The position numbers and the translations under genes are program-made. Below the pieces are notes generated by a model. The model had not been told where the DNA came from. It did not search any database and saw only the letters and a list, made by a program, of their open reading frames with translations. Shown here in pieces: positions 11,109 through 21,135 of a stretch of 64,000 nucleotides of DNA. The DNA is from Microcyclosporella mali. Its lineage: Eukaryota > Ascomycota > Dothideomycetes > Mycosphaerellales > Mycosphaerellaceae. The stretch's first letter is position 1. Each line of letters begins with the position of its first letter. Location of the stretch: positions 1-64,000 of the forward strand of contig NHNU01000026.1 in the NCBI GenBank assembly GCA_002785985.1, written 5' to 3'.

Positions 11109-12052
11109 TCGAGGCAGGCGGTCTCAAGACGGGTCAGAGATGGTGTCGATCGTAGGGCGGGAGTGAGTCTTCGTAATACTCGACAGGCTGTATAAGTCAT
11201 TGCGTTTGATGAGCTCACGACGTACCTTAATGCCGGCGTCGACTCAGCTTTGAACGGGTTCCTTTTCTCATTGTAGAGAAGTCCTTTGGGCCGCCCTTGA
11301 ACAGCCTCACACATGCGAACTCCGGTTTGCTGAGATTGACATTGACAGCAAACTCGCACAGGGCAGATCGTTCTGCGACTGTGCTGGTGAGCAGAAGTAC
11401 CAAAGTACAAGAGCTTTGCACGGTACTCGAGCCGGGTGGCATCACAGAGTCGCCGGTCCTTGAAATGGAGCTCGCCAACCTATCGTGTCCTATGCGCCGA
11501 TACTGCCTGCGGGTTGCAAAGGGATGGCTGCTGCCAAGAGGACCCTATATAGGGATGCTGGTTGAGATTATCTGAGAGACAGGTCCGTAGAGCCGTCGAT
11601 AGAAGGTTATAAACGTTCGGTGTGTGGAATCGATGATGGGATAAGAGATTGAGTGCAGAAGATGGCGAAGTAGCTTCATGTAGGCAGCGAAATGGAGGAG
11701 CTGAAATTGACAAACACGACAAATGACAAGCGCAATCTCAGAAGTCACACAATCACTCGCACGTGCAAACACAGCCGGTCGGATACGCACGCATTTACCA
11801 GCTTGGCTCGTAATCCACGGAGATACATCCGCGCCATGTGCAATCACATGCACTCAGACTTTGACATGTGAACAGCGTGGCACATGGCACCACAGTATTT
11901 CTTACCACTCTGAAATCTACAGCACAACACCTTTCCCAAGGTCTTCTCTCGACTTGATACCAACTAATCAGCAAGTCAAACTCGTGAGTTACTTGGCAAT
12001 TGACCGGACAAGAAAACCCTTTGACCACAGCAACAGAAACTGCAACATCACG
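11109..12052. other. Gap, possible 5' exon of the helicase
   Basis: Minus-strand frames between 11227 and 11478 look coding and may be the first exon of the SNF2-like gene. The remainder to 12052 is the putative upstream region of the plus-strand gene at 12053. Nothing else was recognised. Confidence 0.35.
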
Positions 12053-12658
12053 ATGAATGACTCGGCGAAGCACCTCCTCGACGGTTTCTATGATACCGCG
12101 CCACAACTCAGCACCTCCCAACCGCTGACGCCCAAAGCGGCTTACGCATCACCATCTCCAGCGCCAAAGAAGGCCAAGCCGGTCTGGGTATGGAGCCCGT
12201 CAATCCACAAGAAGCTGGAATACGGACGAACGCGATGGCTCGAGATTCAACAAGCGTGCAAGCTCATCCATCACCAAACGGAGAATGTCCACGCTGAATT
12301 CGAAGCTCAAGGCGTCAGATACAACACAGGTCTGTGGCTGCTGAAAGAAGACTGCCGCCTCGTCCCAGATCTTCTCGAAATCCCGGAATTCGTCGGAAAT
12401 ACATTCGCAGAGAAAGGCGAGCAGATGCTCGCATTGGTCAGCTCCCAAGTCGCAGAGATGAAGGATTCATTGGCTGTGCTAGCCAAGGCCGTCTCACGGA
12501 TGGAAAAGGCTGGGAACTCTCATAACGTGGTTGGGCAGCTTGTGACTGCAATGAAGGACGCCGATTTCGATTTGAAGAAGCATGAGTCCGCAATCATGAT
12601 CTTGAAACAATTAATCTGCTTCGGAGTCGCCCTCAAGAAGGAGAACGACAAGCCATAA
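12053..12658 (+). CDS. Unknown 201-residue protein
   Basis: An intronless gene. The open frame extends upstream to 11723, but the ATG at 12053 sits just before the coding-like sequence and leaves a clean upstream region, so it was chosen. The product has a Ser/Pro-rich N-terminus (about 17-40), then a mixed helical region ending in a lysine-rich tail. It has no signal peptide, membrane segment or recognised domain. The possible helices at 110-190 suggest an oligomerising protein, which is inference. It lies immediately left of the palindrome-associated coiled-coil pair and is convergent with it. Confidence 0.6.
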   Translation: MNDSAKHLLDGFYDTAPQLSTSQPLTPKAAYASPSPAPKKAKPVWVWSPSIHKKLEYGRTRWLEIQQACKLIHHQTENVHAEFEAQGVRYNTGLWLLKEDCRLVPDLLEIPEFVGNTFAEKGEQMLALVSSQVAEMKDSLAVLAKAVSRMEKAGNSHNVVGQLVTAMKDADFDLKKHESAIMILKQLICFGVALKKENDKP

Positions 12659-12840
12659 GCGGCAGAGGGAGGATCGAGCTGGCATTTGATCAGCGGACAA
12701 TGACGATGAGGTATCTACGACGATTAGAGATCGAAAAGGTAAAAGGAGATACATCGAGACATGAGCGACATGAAGTGGGGTCGGGAGAGAGTTCGAATGG
12801 ACATTTGAGGTGATTAAGCACGAAGTAAAGACATATTCAT

Positions 12841-12852
12841 TTGCGGCCGCAA
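12841..12852. promoter_or_regulatory. Palindrome copy 1, TTGCGGCCGCAA
   Basis: This perfect 12-bp inverted repeat lies inside the 15-base word CATTTGCGGCCGCAA, which occurs three times within 4.4 kb. This copy is in the convergent gap between the gene ending at 12658 and the gene ending at 13137. The core CGGCCG resembles two abutting CGG half-sites of Zn2Cys6 regulators, but no function is shown. Confidence 0.5.
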
Positions 12853-13136
12853 GTTCCACCGTATCAAGAGTCATCTGCCGTCCATGTGACAAACAAAACA
12901 CATCCATCTCGATCAACCCCAGACATCCGCGTGCGGCCAGTGTTTACATCGGAACCTTTGGCCATAGGCTGCGCTTTGTGGTACTGCGAAGACTCTTTGA
13001 TGAAGTACGCTTGTATCGTGCGAGATCGCAATTGCCGGCAGAGCCACGGAGCGCGGATGGAAGAGGGAGCAATACAAGTTTCCCATCGATTGATCTGAAG
13101 CAAAGACGGCCTGTAACTGTTGTGAGTAAGAGGCTT

Positions 13137-14453
13137 CTATCCACTGTATAAGCCACTGACACTGATTGGCACACGTATAACATGTGCGTAGACGGGTATG
13201 CTTTGTCGTCCAGATGCAACCCCCATCATTGGCTAACTGTAAGCCATGTCAGCGACCTTCGGCTCTCAACGCTCTGCCGCCAAGACACCTGTACCTTGTA
13301 AGTGACGCATGCTTTAGCATCTTTCACCAGCATCTCTATCGTGAGAGGCTTGTTCGGCTTTGACTCCTGCCACATGTTAAACCGCACACGTGCAGCATCA
13401 ACGATCTCCCGGGCCAGACGGAAAGCAGGGATGTACGGCTGATGGATCATTAGCCGTGATCAACTGGAGGGAAATTCATCGATGTGATACCATTTTGCCA
13501 TCCGGTCGAATAGCACCCAGCGCGACGAATTCGAACGGAAGAGGGTCAGGTGGGGTTGGCAATATGCGAAGGGCGGATGATGGCGGGCCTGTCATGGCGG
13601 CGTTCTGTACTCCACCGTCGACTGCCTGCATTTCGATGTCTTCCATTTCTTCCGAGTCGCAATCTACAACTGAATCCGACTCATTGGCGCAGCGCTCCTT
13701 TCTCGCTCGCTCCAGCTGGTTCAGCATGCGCTGTTGGAGTCAGTGAAGCAGGCAAGCCGACTTGCAAGTGCAAGCTACACTGACCTCAATTTTCCGTTCA
13801 AGTCGAGTCATGCTGTTCTTCTGAGTCTGTGCTATATGTCAGTCTTTGGCGGTTATTGAACCTCTCGTCCTTACCTTCATCTCACCCTCGAGCGTGACAA
13901 CTTTCTCACTGTTCTGGCGAACTTGTTCGTCACGATCTACGAGACACTCCTGAAGATTCGAGACAACGAGCTCAGAGTCATTTATCTGGTTCTGAAGCTG
14001 TTTGTCACGGTCCTCGAGGGACTTTTTGAGGTTCGAGACCACACGCTCAAGGTCAGTGACCTGCTGCCGAAGATGCGTCACGTCTTCGTCGATATAATCC
14101 AGGGTAGATTTCTGTTCCTGAACCAAGGTCGTCAATCTCCGAGCCGAATTTCCTTGGTCTTCGAGCTCGTTGGTTAGAGAGGAGATGGCATAGTCTCGTT
14201 TCTCCAGCTCAGCGCCGAGGTTGGGAATGGCAGTGGCGACGAGGGATTTTGTCTGTTCAGTTGCCAGGCTGTATATCTGCTCCAGAGCCGGGGGCAAGCC
14301 ATGACGTTTCGGCTCACCGGACATCCGTGAGGGTAGTGGTGGATCACTGTGAGTATCTGAGGGTCGTGGCTCGTCATTGGGGGCATTGGAGCACGAGGAG
14401 CTTAGCTCCTCGCTTGAGGTGATGGTGGAGCTCAATTCAATCACGTCCGCCAT
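13137..14453 (-). CDS. Coiled-coil protein A, five exons
   Basis: Exons 14453-13875, 13826-13785, 13730-13491 and 13438-13295 join in phase with good GT..AG sites. The last exon most simply runs 13232-13137, giving about 366 residues; an acceptor at 13236 is the alternative. The N-terminus is Ser/acid-rich. Residues about 75-210 form a coiled coil with an internal duplication: VVSNLKKSLEDRDKQLQ and VVSNLQECLVDRDEQVR lie about 27 residues apart. A linker with an acidic patch (EEMEDIEM) follows, then a short helical C-terminus. No catalytic motif is visible, and a structural or scaffold role is inference. It is followed by palindrome 1 and preceded by palindrome 2. Confidence 0.6.
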
Positions 14454-14647
14454 ATTGCAGCTCTCGGGTGCCAGGTGCGAAGAAAGAATTGGTGTGGCAG
14501 ATAAGGAAAAAGGAGCTTGGGAATGCAATATGTTGACATATGGTAGGATGGGCGAAGCCCTGATGTAGCTGCCTCGTATGCAGCACAACGCCTTCCAGAA
14601 ACGACATCGCGACTTCCATGATATCGCCTGCGACCTGCCCGACCCAT

Positions 14648-14659
14648 TTGCGGCCGCAA
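14648..14659. promoter_or_regulatory. Palindrome copy 2, TTGCGGCCGCAA
   Basis: An exact copy of the 12-bp palindrome and its flanking CAT. In the direction of transcription it starts immediately after the TAA stop (14662-14660) of coiled-coil gene B and lies 195 bp before the ATG of gene A. It could act in the 3' UTR of B, the promoter of A, or both. Confidence 0.5.
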
Positions 14660-16897
14660 TTACATGGTTGCACGATCACCCCATGACTCCATGGCAGCGC
14701 GATGCCGCTGCAAGAAATCCGCTTTGGCTTTCTCTGTCTCCATGACAGTATCGGCCAGCACTTTCACATCCTCGCCAAGGGCTCCATTTGCCTCGTACTG
14801 CTCAGTGCAACGCTTGCGCAGCTCGTCCAGACACTCTCTGATGGAGCCTTTGCGAGTGGTCGACGAAGACAAGATCGATGCCCGTGGCTGTGGCTGTGCA
14901 ACAATGTGAGCCGACGTCAATTCCTGGCACTTCTTCGACGTCTTTGCCAAAGTCTTGCGTGCATATTCAGTCTCGTTCTCCAGATGCTGTTGTAGTGACG
15001 TGAGAGTGGCTTTGTCGCTCGCTGCCTGCTGGTGGAGCTGGTGTAACAGTTGATGGTGATTGATCAAGGAATCCATGACCTTCGCAAGCGAGCACTTCGC
15101 AACCACGGACCAATCTGATGGCGGCTCGTCAAATGGTCCAGCAGCTTGCTCTCGCATTGCCCATAGCCCATCTATCCGATATGCAAGCACGGCATGGCTG
15201 TTGTGGTATTCGGATATGATCCGACACAAACATGTAACAAGTTTCAACATGTCTGGCTCCCGGGTGCCATACTCTTCTTTCGTATTGTGATCGAGTGGGG
15301 TGGCGTGGACGACTTCCTGCGCCGCATGTTTGAGGAGACGAGTGCGCCACCGCATATTTGACGCGATAGTGCGAGTAAGCTTGGTGTTGTCCATACGAAC
15401 TTGAGCGGCAAGCTGAGCTGCACTCGCCAAGTCGGTGTTGCGATTGGACTGCTTGACAATTTCCTCCTCGAGCTTCACGATCCGGGATTTGGCAGCCTCT
15501 GCTGCAGTGTTTTTGGCTTCATCGGAATCGCGCCACTTCCAGAACGATGTGTTGTGGTCTGCTTGTTGTCGTAGAAGCGTAGCTTCCACCTCCTTGTACA
15601 GCTTGCCAGTGTCATCGAGCCGGCCTTGAGTGTATGCAATCTCCCCATTCTTGTCGAGGACAGAGGACTTCAGCTCGCGAACTTCAGACTTCAGTTTATC
15701 GACCTTGCTCTTCTGATCTTCATTCTCGATACCCATGTCCACCAGCTTGCTCTCGACGTCACTCTTCTCCTTTCCCAACACGCCAAGCGAGATGAGGAGT
15801 GCTTCGACTTGTCGCTCACGCTGTTCGACGTCACGGGAAAGGTTTGCGATCGTGGTCTCCTGCTCTTTCATCGTGGTTTGGTTGGCTTGGAGCGCCACCA
15901 TAGCCGTCTCAAGCTGTTTGATAGCATTACCCTCGGCGGAACGCGATGCAGTGAGCTCTTTTGCGGACGTTTCGATGGTCGATTGCCGTGAGGTCATCTC
16001 CTTCTCACAGTCCTGGACGGCTGCCTTCACTTCTTGCAACTCCTGCTCAAAGGCAGCCTTCTGCTCACCGCCGGCAGCCACAAGACGAACATTGTCCTCT
16101 CTAAGCCGCTGGTTCTCTCTGCTCAGCTCGTCGGCAAGATGTCCTGTGGCGTGAAGATCTCCTGTCGCGGCTCTGAGATGATGGAGGCTGGAGGCAAGGT
16201 CTTGCTCAACAGCGACAACCTCGCCCTGGACGTTGCAAAGCTCCTCTTCCATGGCTCTGCGGTAAGAGTCGGCATCGTCCAGCTGGTCGCGGAGGCCTGT
16301 GTTCTCGAGGTCGACCAAGTCCAGCTCTTGTTGTAGGGCAAGACGCTGTGTAGCAGCATCTACTTCCTGCTGATGGAGGAGAGCTTTCTGTTGGGCGGAA
16401 TCTGCAGCTTGCGCTTCGTACTTTCCCTGATCAATGTCAGATGAGCCTCCTCCAGTGGTAATCGAACAAGTATATACCTTCCACGCAGACTCCTGCAGAT
16501 CTGAGACGCGGCCGAACCACTCACTCAAGCGTTCCTTCGCATGGTCGAGAGCGGCAATAGACTCATCGTCACGCTCCTTGTCTCTTCTACAGTACCGAAG
16601 GAGCATCTCAGTACGCTCATCAATGTCATTGTCTGCTCACGGTCAGCATCTCTGGAGCAAATGTCATTGTCTGCTCACGGTCAGCATCTCTGGAGCAGAA
16701 GCTCGTGAGAAACGCCCACAATCACGCCCAGACTGTTCTGAGGCTAGTGTTGCTTTCGATGTTGTAGAACGATCGGATGCATCACCTTGTCGAGTGCGGC
16801 GTTCCACGCGACTGGGAAGTGCGTTCATCATTCTATGGTCTGGGAAGTCGAAACGCTGATACAGGGCGCTTCGCTTGCTGTTGCTTCCTGCTTGCAT
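14660..16897 (-). CDS. Long coiled-coil protein B
   Basis: The proposed ATG is at 16897. Exon 1 (16897-16786) encodes 37 residues, and a 153-nt intron with donor GTGATG joins it in phase 1 to exon 2 (16632-14660), giving 694 residues. Starting at the ATG at 16606 would give 648. Residues about 75-450 are heptad-rich coiled coil of the SMC/myosin-tail type, without Walker motifs. The C-terminal part (about 450-690) is a mixed helical region. No domain name can be given; a filament, tether or scaffold role is inference. The 3' splice site lies inside a 38-bp tandem duplication. Genes B and A are on the same strand, 206 bp apart. Confidence 0.65.
16623..16698. repeat. 38-bp tandem duplication over a splice acceptor
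   Basis: Units 16623-16660 and 16661-16698 are identical except for the last base. On the minus strand each contains a branch-point-like GCTGAC followed about 10 nt later by GAGCAG, so the intron 3' end of coiled-coil gene B is present twice. The copies differ by 38 nt, which is not a multiple of three. Confidence 0.85.
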
Positions 16898-17200
16898 GGC
16901 GGTTCTTTGGTGCGTAGCAACGGGAAGTCTCAGTCAGGACAGTCGTGGTGAGCGAGGAGACAGTACAATGGATAGAGCATGGGAAGGAGTTTGGCGTATG
17001 AACGTGGGAGCGCTTGGCCCAATCAGGACGCAGACCTCACTCGCTAATTTGGCGTTGACGACAGACAAAAACGAACACAAGAGCGGTGTGTGATCAACAG
17101 CCAGATACAACCCCGAGAACATATGCGGAAAGACGGTATGATGACGACTCATTGGCAAGGAGATATCTTGGGAGAGCGAGACATTCGCGAAGGTGTTCAT

Positions 17201-17212
17201 TTGCGGCCGCAA
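17201..17212. promoter_or_regulatory. Palindrome copy 3, TTGCGGCCGCAA
   Basis: Third exact copy, again preceded by CAT on the plus strand, 304 bp upstream of the ATG of coiled-coil gene B. Here the symmetry extends to 14 bp (TTTGCGGCCGCAAA). Confidence 0.5.
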
Positions 17213-18081
17213 AAGCGTCGATTGTGACCTCCGCCGCTTTCCTCTTTCGGCCCAGCTTGTTAAGGATCAGGATATATGATGCAGGCGATGCTGGGCGCAA
17301 GAATTAAAGACGGCAGGATGGTAAAGGATTCGAGCTTGTCTTATGACTTGCTTAGAAGCCGACATGGTCAATGCTATTAGTCGTGGGATTGCACTGGCCG
17401 AAGTGAATGAAGCAATGCGAGACCGAAATAAGCACTCACAATGCAGTCCCTTACAGGCACAACATCATCCAAGGCCTAGGCCGGTCGAGCCCGGCGACAC
17501 CGACAAGCATAACATCTCAACGAGCTGAAGGCGTCGAGTGTGCTGAACGATGAAACGCCGACGAAGCGTATTATTGGAAGAGCTGACGAGCCTTGAACCT
17601 GATCCGCTCGTTGCAGCGACATAGAATCATCACCCCGAGGTCTGAGCTATTCTTTGCAGTTTGATATACTCGCAGATTTATTGACAAGTAAGATGTAGGT
17701 GACAAGAGTGAGATGGGAAGCAAGGATAGGACTGTGCACTGTCTGTTGAGCCCGCCTTCGCAGATGAGGCTGGACTTGTCTAGGAGGGGCTTATACTCGC
17801 AAAGGTGGCAGTGGAGGTTCAAGATACATACATACGATGCTTCTGTCAGAAAATCGGCCTCGATCGCTCAAGAAAGTGCAGAAATCATGTCCTCTGTGAG
17901 TTTCTAATTTCATCATCTAGCACACCCACGCTTCCTTGCACTGTCCCTTCGCCGCCGCCGTCGGGACTAGCGAAGGGGACGCTGAGTGGGGGTCCTGAAC
18001 TTGTTTCGACTTCGACTTAAGCAGCAGCATTCTGGCCTACATCACGGATGTCTCTCCCATTTCCCACGCCAAGTTACTATC
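17213..18081. other. Gap without supported gene
   Basis: Only short frames are present, for example 17571-17822 minus. No domain, repeat or RNA gene was recognised. It separates the palindrome-marked block from the membrane-protein gene. Confidence 0.45.
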
Positions 18082-19164
18082 CTAATCCGAGTCGCTTACC
18101 TGGCCACAGCTGTTGGGCGTGAGCAGGCCAGTGGGGCAACCAGAGAAGTCGCCGTTGTCGATCAGCTGCGAGTCCCCAGATGCATCAAAAGGAGCTACAC
18201 GCCCGGCAGCGATGGTCTCCTCCGTTGTCGCATCGTACACCTGCACGGCCAACTCGGTAGCGTCGTCGAAATTGGGGACTTCGCATTGGATCTGCCTTTG
18301 CATGTTCACGGATTCAGCGTCAGTGTTGCTCAGGTGGTTTGAATCACCAGCCCAGCAATCAAGGATATCAATGCCTCCAGACGTGAAGTATTCCTCCACG
18401 TTCGCGATCGACTCCGTGCTGGCGCGCTTCGCATTGGTAGTGGTATTTGCAGGGTTGAAGCCAAAGCGGTGGAAGTTACCGCCGCCGGTTGCATGGTTGG
18501 AGATTACGACGTGGTGCAAGGGAGTGCCTTGTGGTGTGTTGAAGCTGAATACAGGGACGTGATTGCCGCCGTTCTTGGCGACGAGATGGGCATTGTGCGT
18601 GCTGTTCGAGGTGATATTTCCTGCGTATTGGTAGTTGGAGCCAGAACCAAAGACTGAATCCAAGAACTTTCGATGATCGTCTAGCTCGTCTCGTTTGGCT
18701 GACTTGTCGGCGTAGTCCATGTAAATCATGGACTGTTGGGCGAGACGCAGTCGGCGCTCGGTCAACGTACTTTGGACAGTCGCTACGACCGTGAGAGCGG
18801 CACCGACGGCACCGAGCGTGCACCCAGCGATGGCTGTACCACCCGTGACCACGGCACAGCCGACACCCACACTGGCGAAGGCAACGGCACCGCTGATTAC
18901 CGAGACTGCAACTCCAATAAACCAGCTGAACGCCCCACGCTCGTAGTTGTATGTGGACACGGCGAAGTCTGGTCGTACTGAGATGGAGGTGGTCGTTGGA
19001 AGTGCGATTGACAGGGAGTCAGAGCGCAAAAGACCACTCAGGAGGACCAGAGTCAGCACGGCCGTGGCAGTGACGACAGCAATGGGAACAATCGTTCGTC
19101 GATGTTTTGTGTAGGGATTCTTGTGTCGAGGGTCGACGAGACTTTCCATCTGGATGAAAGACAT
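18082..19164 (-). CDS. Glycine-rich membrane protein, unknown
   Basis: A 360-residue intronless frame with ATG at 19164. A hydrophobic segment at about 24-46 follows a basic N-terminus and looks like a signal anchor. Residues about 79-131 form a long Gly/Ala/Val stretch with small-xxx-small spacing, typical of packed membrane helices. The remaining 225 residues look soluble or lumenal, with four Cys (DILDCWAG, IQCEVP, SGCPTG, NSCGQ), several N-glycosylation sequons (for example NITSNSTHN) and a dibasic KR before ASTESI. The architecture suggests a secretory-pathway protein. No family was recognised, and an effector role is speculation. Confidence 0.6.
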   Translation of the reverse strand: MSFIQMESLVDPRHKNPYTKHRRTIVPIAVVTATAVLTLVLLSGLLRSDSLSIALPTTTSISVRPDFAVSTYNYERGAFSWFIGVAVSVISGAVAFASVGVGCAVVTGGTAIAGCTLGAVGAALTVVATVQSTLTERRLRLAQQSMIYMDYADKSAKRDELDDHRKFLDSVFGSGSNYQYAGNITSNSTHNAHLVAKNGGNHVPVFSFNTPQGTPLHHVVISNHATGGGNFHRFGFNPANTTTNAKRASTESIANVEEYFTSGGIDILDCWAGDSNHLSNTDAESVNMQRQIQCEVPNFDDATELAVQVYDATTEETIAAGRVAPFDASGDSQLIDNGDFSGCPTGLLTPNSCGQVSDSD

Positions 19165-19302
19165 GGCGAGAGGACGAGAAGTGATAGGGAGGGGAAAGAT
19201 CGCACTTTCAGGTCAACTCTTGGATGCTGGTGGTATTGCTTGTCGGGGTAAAGTCTTCCTTGCTGAGGATATCGCTTGCCTGATTTGAAGGTTGCTCAAG
19301 AG

Positions 19303-19692
19303 ATGGCAGGCTTTTATGCTGTTCTCTCTCCTGCCAAGGACTACCGCGACGTGCTATGGTGGATTGTTTATGTCACGCCGCGGTCGATGTGTCCGGACAT
19401 CTGCAACGAAATCCTTCGCCTTCCAATGCTAGATTCTTGTGTGCATAGTGTACCACAGGCTAGCATGCTTCGAGGGCTCATCTTCCAGCTTGGAGCTGCT
19501 ATGGAGGGCTTGCAGGAACTAGCGCAGCAGAAGGATCCAAAGACCATAGTCCGATGCTACTGTAGTGCAGACGAGCTGAGGTTGCCTACGCTAGACTGGT
19601 GCAATGTTGTCGAGCTAGGGAATTGCAAGTTCTACAGCCCTAATGAAGGTGGCAAGAGAGATCCAGCGCAAGGCTGGCGATCCACTTCCTAG
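19303..19692 (+). CDS. Hypothetical protein, possibly partial
   Basis: A 129-codon frame from the ATG at 19303. Composition is coding-like, with leucine- and cysteine-rich segments and two similar phrases, ILRLPMLDSC and ELRLPTLDWC, about 60 residues apart, suggesting an internal repeat. No domain was recognised. It starts only 138 bp from the divergent membrane-protein gene. Confidence 0.35.
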   Translation: MAGFYAVLSPAKDYRDVLWWIVYVTPRSMCPDICNEILRLPMLDSCVHSVPQASMLRGLIFQLGAAMEGLQELAQQKDPKTIVRCYCSADELRLPTLDWCNVVELGNCKFYSPNEGGKRDPAQGWRSTS

Positions 19693-20467
19693 GTCGTGTC
19701 GGGATACTGCTACTTCCTCTTTCGCTATCAGAGTTGTGGCCTTAAGGCTTCACGAGCTGTTGCAAGTGGGTTTCGCGGCCAAAATGTTTAAACGAAGGAC
19801 TATGATGTGAAAGAAGCTCTTCACCCCGCGGAGACTATCAAAGGGATGCGCATAGGTCGGCGAGCATCGCAGAGGAGAATGCATGCGCTACCACGTAGCA
19901 CCACACGTCGAGCCTCGTGTAAAGAAAGCCAGTTTGTCACGAGCGCCGTCTGAGGATACCATGCTATCGACATATGGATCAGCATGGCAATGGCATGTCC
20001 CAACACGAGTGGCCGTCTTGATTTCAGTGAAGCTCAAAGTCCGCACTGGATCTGAAGGCTTGAGGAGCTGCTGCAAGCAGGTGCTAAATTTGAAATGCTC
20101 CCTGGAGCAGCGGACGGACCTAAGCATCGCCAAACTTCTGCCACGCCGCCTTGTCTTCTTGTTGAGGCTTGGTACCGCGCTACACCGAGGTATGACACTC
20201 TAATGGACGGCAGTAGTGCAATGAACCAACGACGTAGCTGGCAATTATAAGTGGTGGCGCTGGGTATCACAGAGCACGACTCGCATCATGATTGCTAAGT
20301 GTGTCCACTTAAGTGATAGGACAGTGTCCAGTGGTACTTACTACTCCACTATGACCTGTGTTGGCCTGGTAGTGTCCGCGGAGTGTGGTTGCTTAGAGGA
20401 AGTATTGTAGACACGAAGGAGCGCAGTGACAAGGGTAGTGCTGAAGTGAACGAGGGCGCTGGACAGA
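19693..20467. other. Gap without supported gene
   Basis: Short overlapping frames only. Nothing was recognised on either strand. Confidence 0.4.
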
Positions 20468-20662
20468 ATGGAGAAGCGATCGACGGTACATATGGACGCC
20501 AAGACCAAGCCGGAAGCGGGCTGCCACGAGGTCTGCACGCAATGCTTCAACGTGACATCGTCGAAAGCCAAAGACAACCACATCTGCGATCTGTCTCCAG
20601 ATGTCCGCAAGCGTGGCTCACACATCGGACTGCACGCGCTTCTGCCGCTGAAGCGCTCTTAA
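20468..20662 (+). CDS. Small Cys/His-containing ORF
   Basis: An ATG-initiated 64-codon frame encodes a basic product with clustered Cys and His (CHEVCTQC, then NHIC), which could bind zinc. Length and location make it uncertain. Confidence 0.22.
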   Translation: MEKRSTVHMDAKTKPEAGCHEVCTQCFNVTSSKAKDNHICDLSPDVRKRGSHIGLHALLPLKRS

Positions 20663-20823
20663 GCCCCTCCCCGCTACATGCTGAAGGTCTACGGCACATC
20701 TACCTGCACTCGTATGCCACGATCTGAACCAATATCTCGATACTCTCCACCAACTCTCCTTCACACTTCGACTGGCCGCCGCAGCTCCAGCACAGACGCA
20801 GAAAGCGCCGACCACGCCGTACC

Positions 20824-21135
20824 ATGTACTTGTTCGCTTTTCTGTTGTGCATGTGCATTGGAGGAGCGGCATCAACAATTCTCATACGCAACCTATGCGT
20901 GCCTGAAGGAGGACGCTTCACATACACGGCCATTTCAGCGAGTGTTCGAGATGGATGCTTAGCCAACAGATGGAGCTACATGTACGAAGAAGCCGGTATC
21001 TTGTGGAATTTGTGCTTCTGGGGCAGCTATCTCATCGGGTTAGGTGTTCTGCTGCCGCTCATGCTAGCTCAGCAGTTCAGGAACGAAGAAGAGGTGCAAG
21101 AGATGAAACGAGAACTTGCGCGACGGCGGATGTAG
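20824..21135 (+). CDS. Small two-helix membrane protein
   Basis: 103 residues from an ATG at 20824. Residues 1-20 are strongly hydrophobic (signal peptide or first helix) and residues about 58-82 form a second transmembrane helix. Between them lies a loop with two Cys. The tail is highly charged (EEEVQEMKRELARRR) and probably helical. Family unknown. The clear hydrophobic pattern and charged tail support a real gene. A further upstream exon is possible. Confidence 0.5.
   Translation: MYLFAFLLCMCIGGAASTILIRNLCVPEGGRFTYTAISASVRDGCLANRWSYMYEEAGILWNLCFWGSYLIGLGVLLPLMLAQQFRNEEEVQEMKRELARRRM

Noticed and set aside
16934..17212. Minus-strand ORF starting within palindrome copy 3
   Set aside because: Composition is not coding-like and it lies in the probable promoter of coiled-coil gene B.
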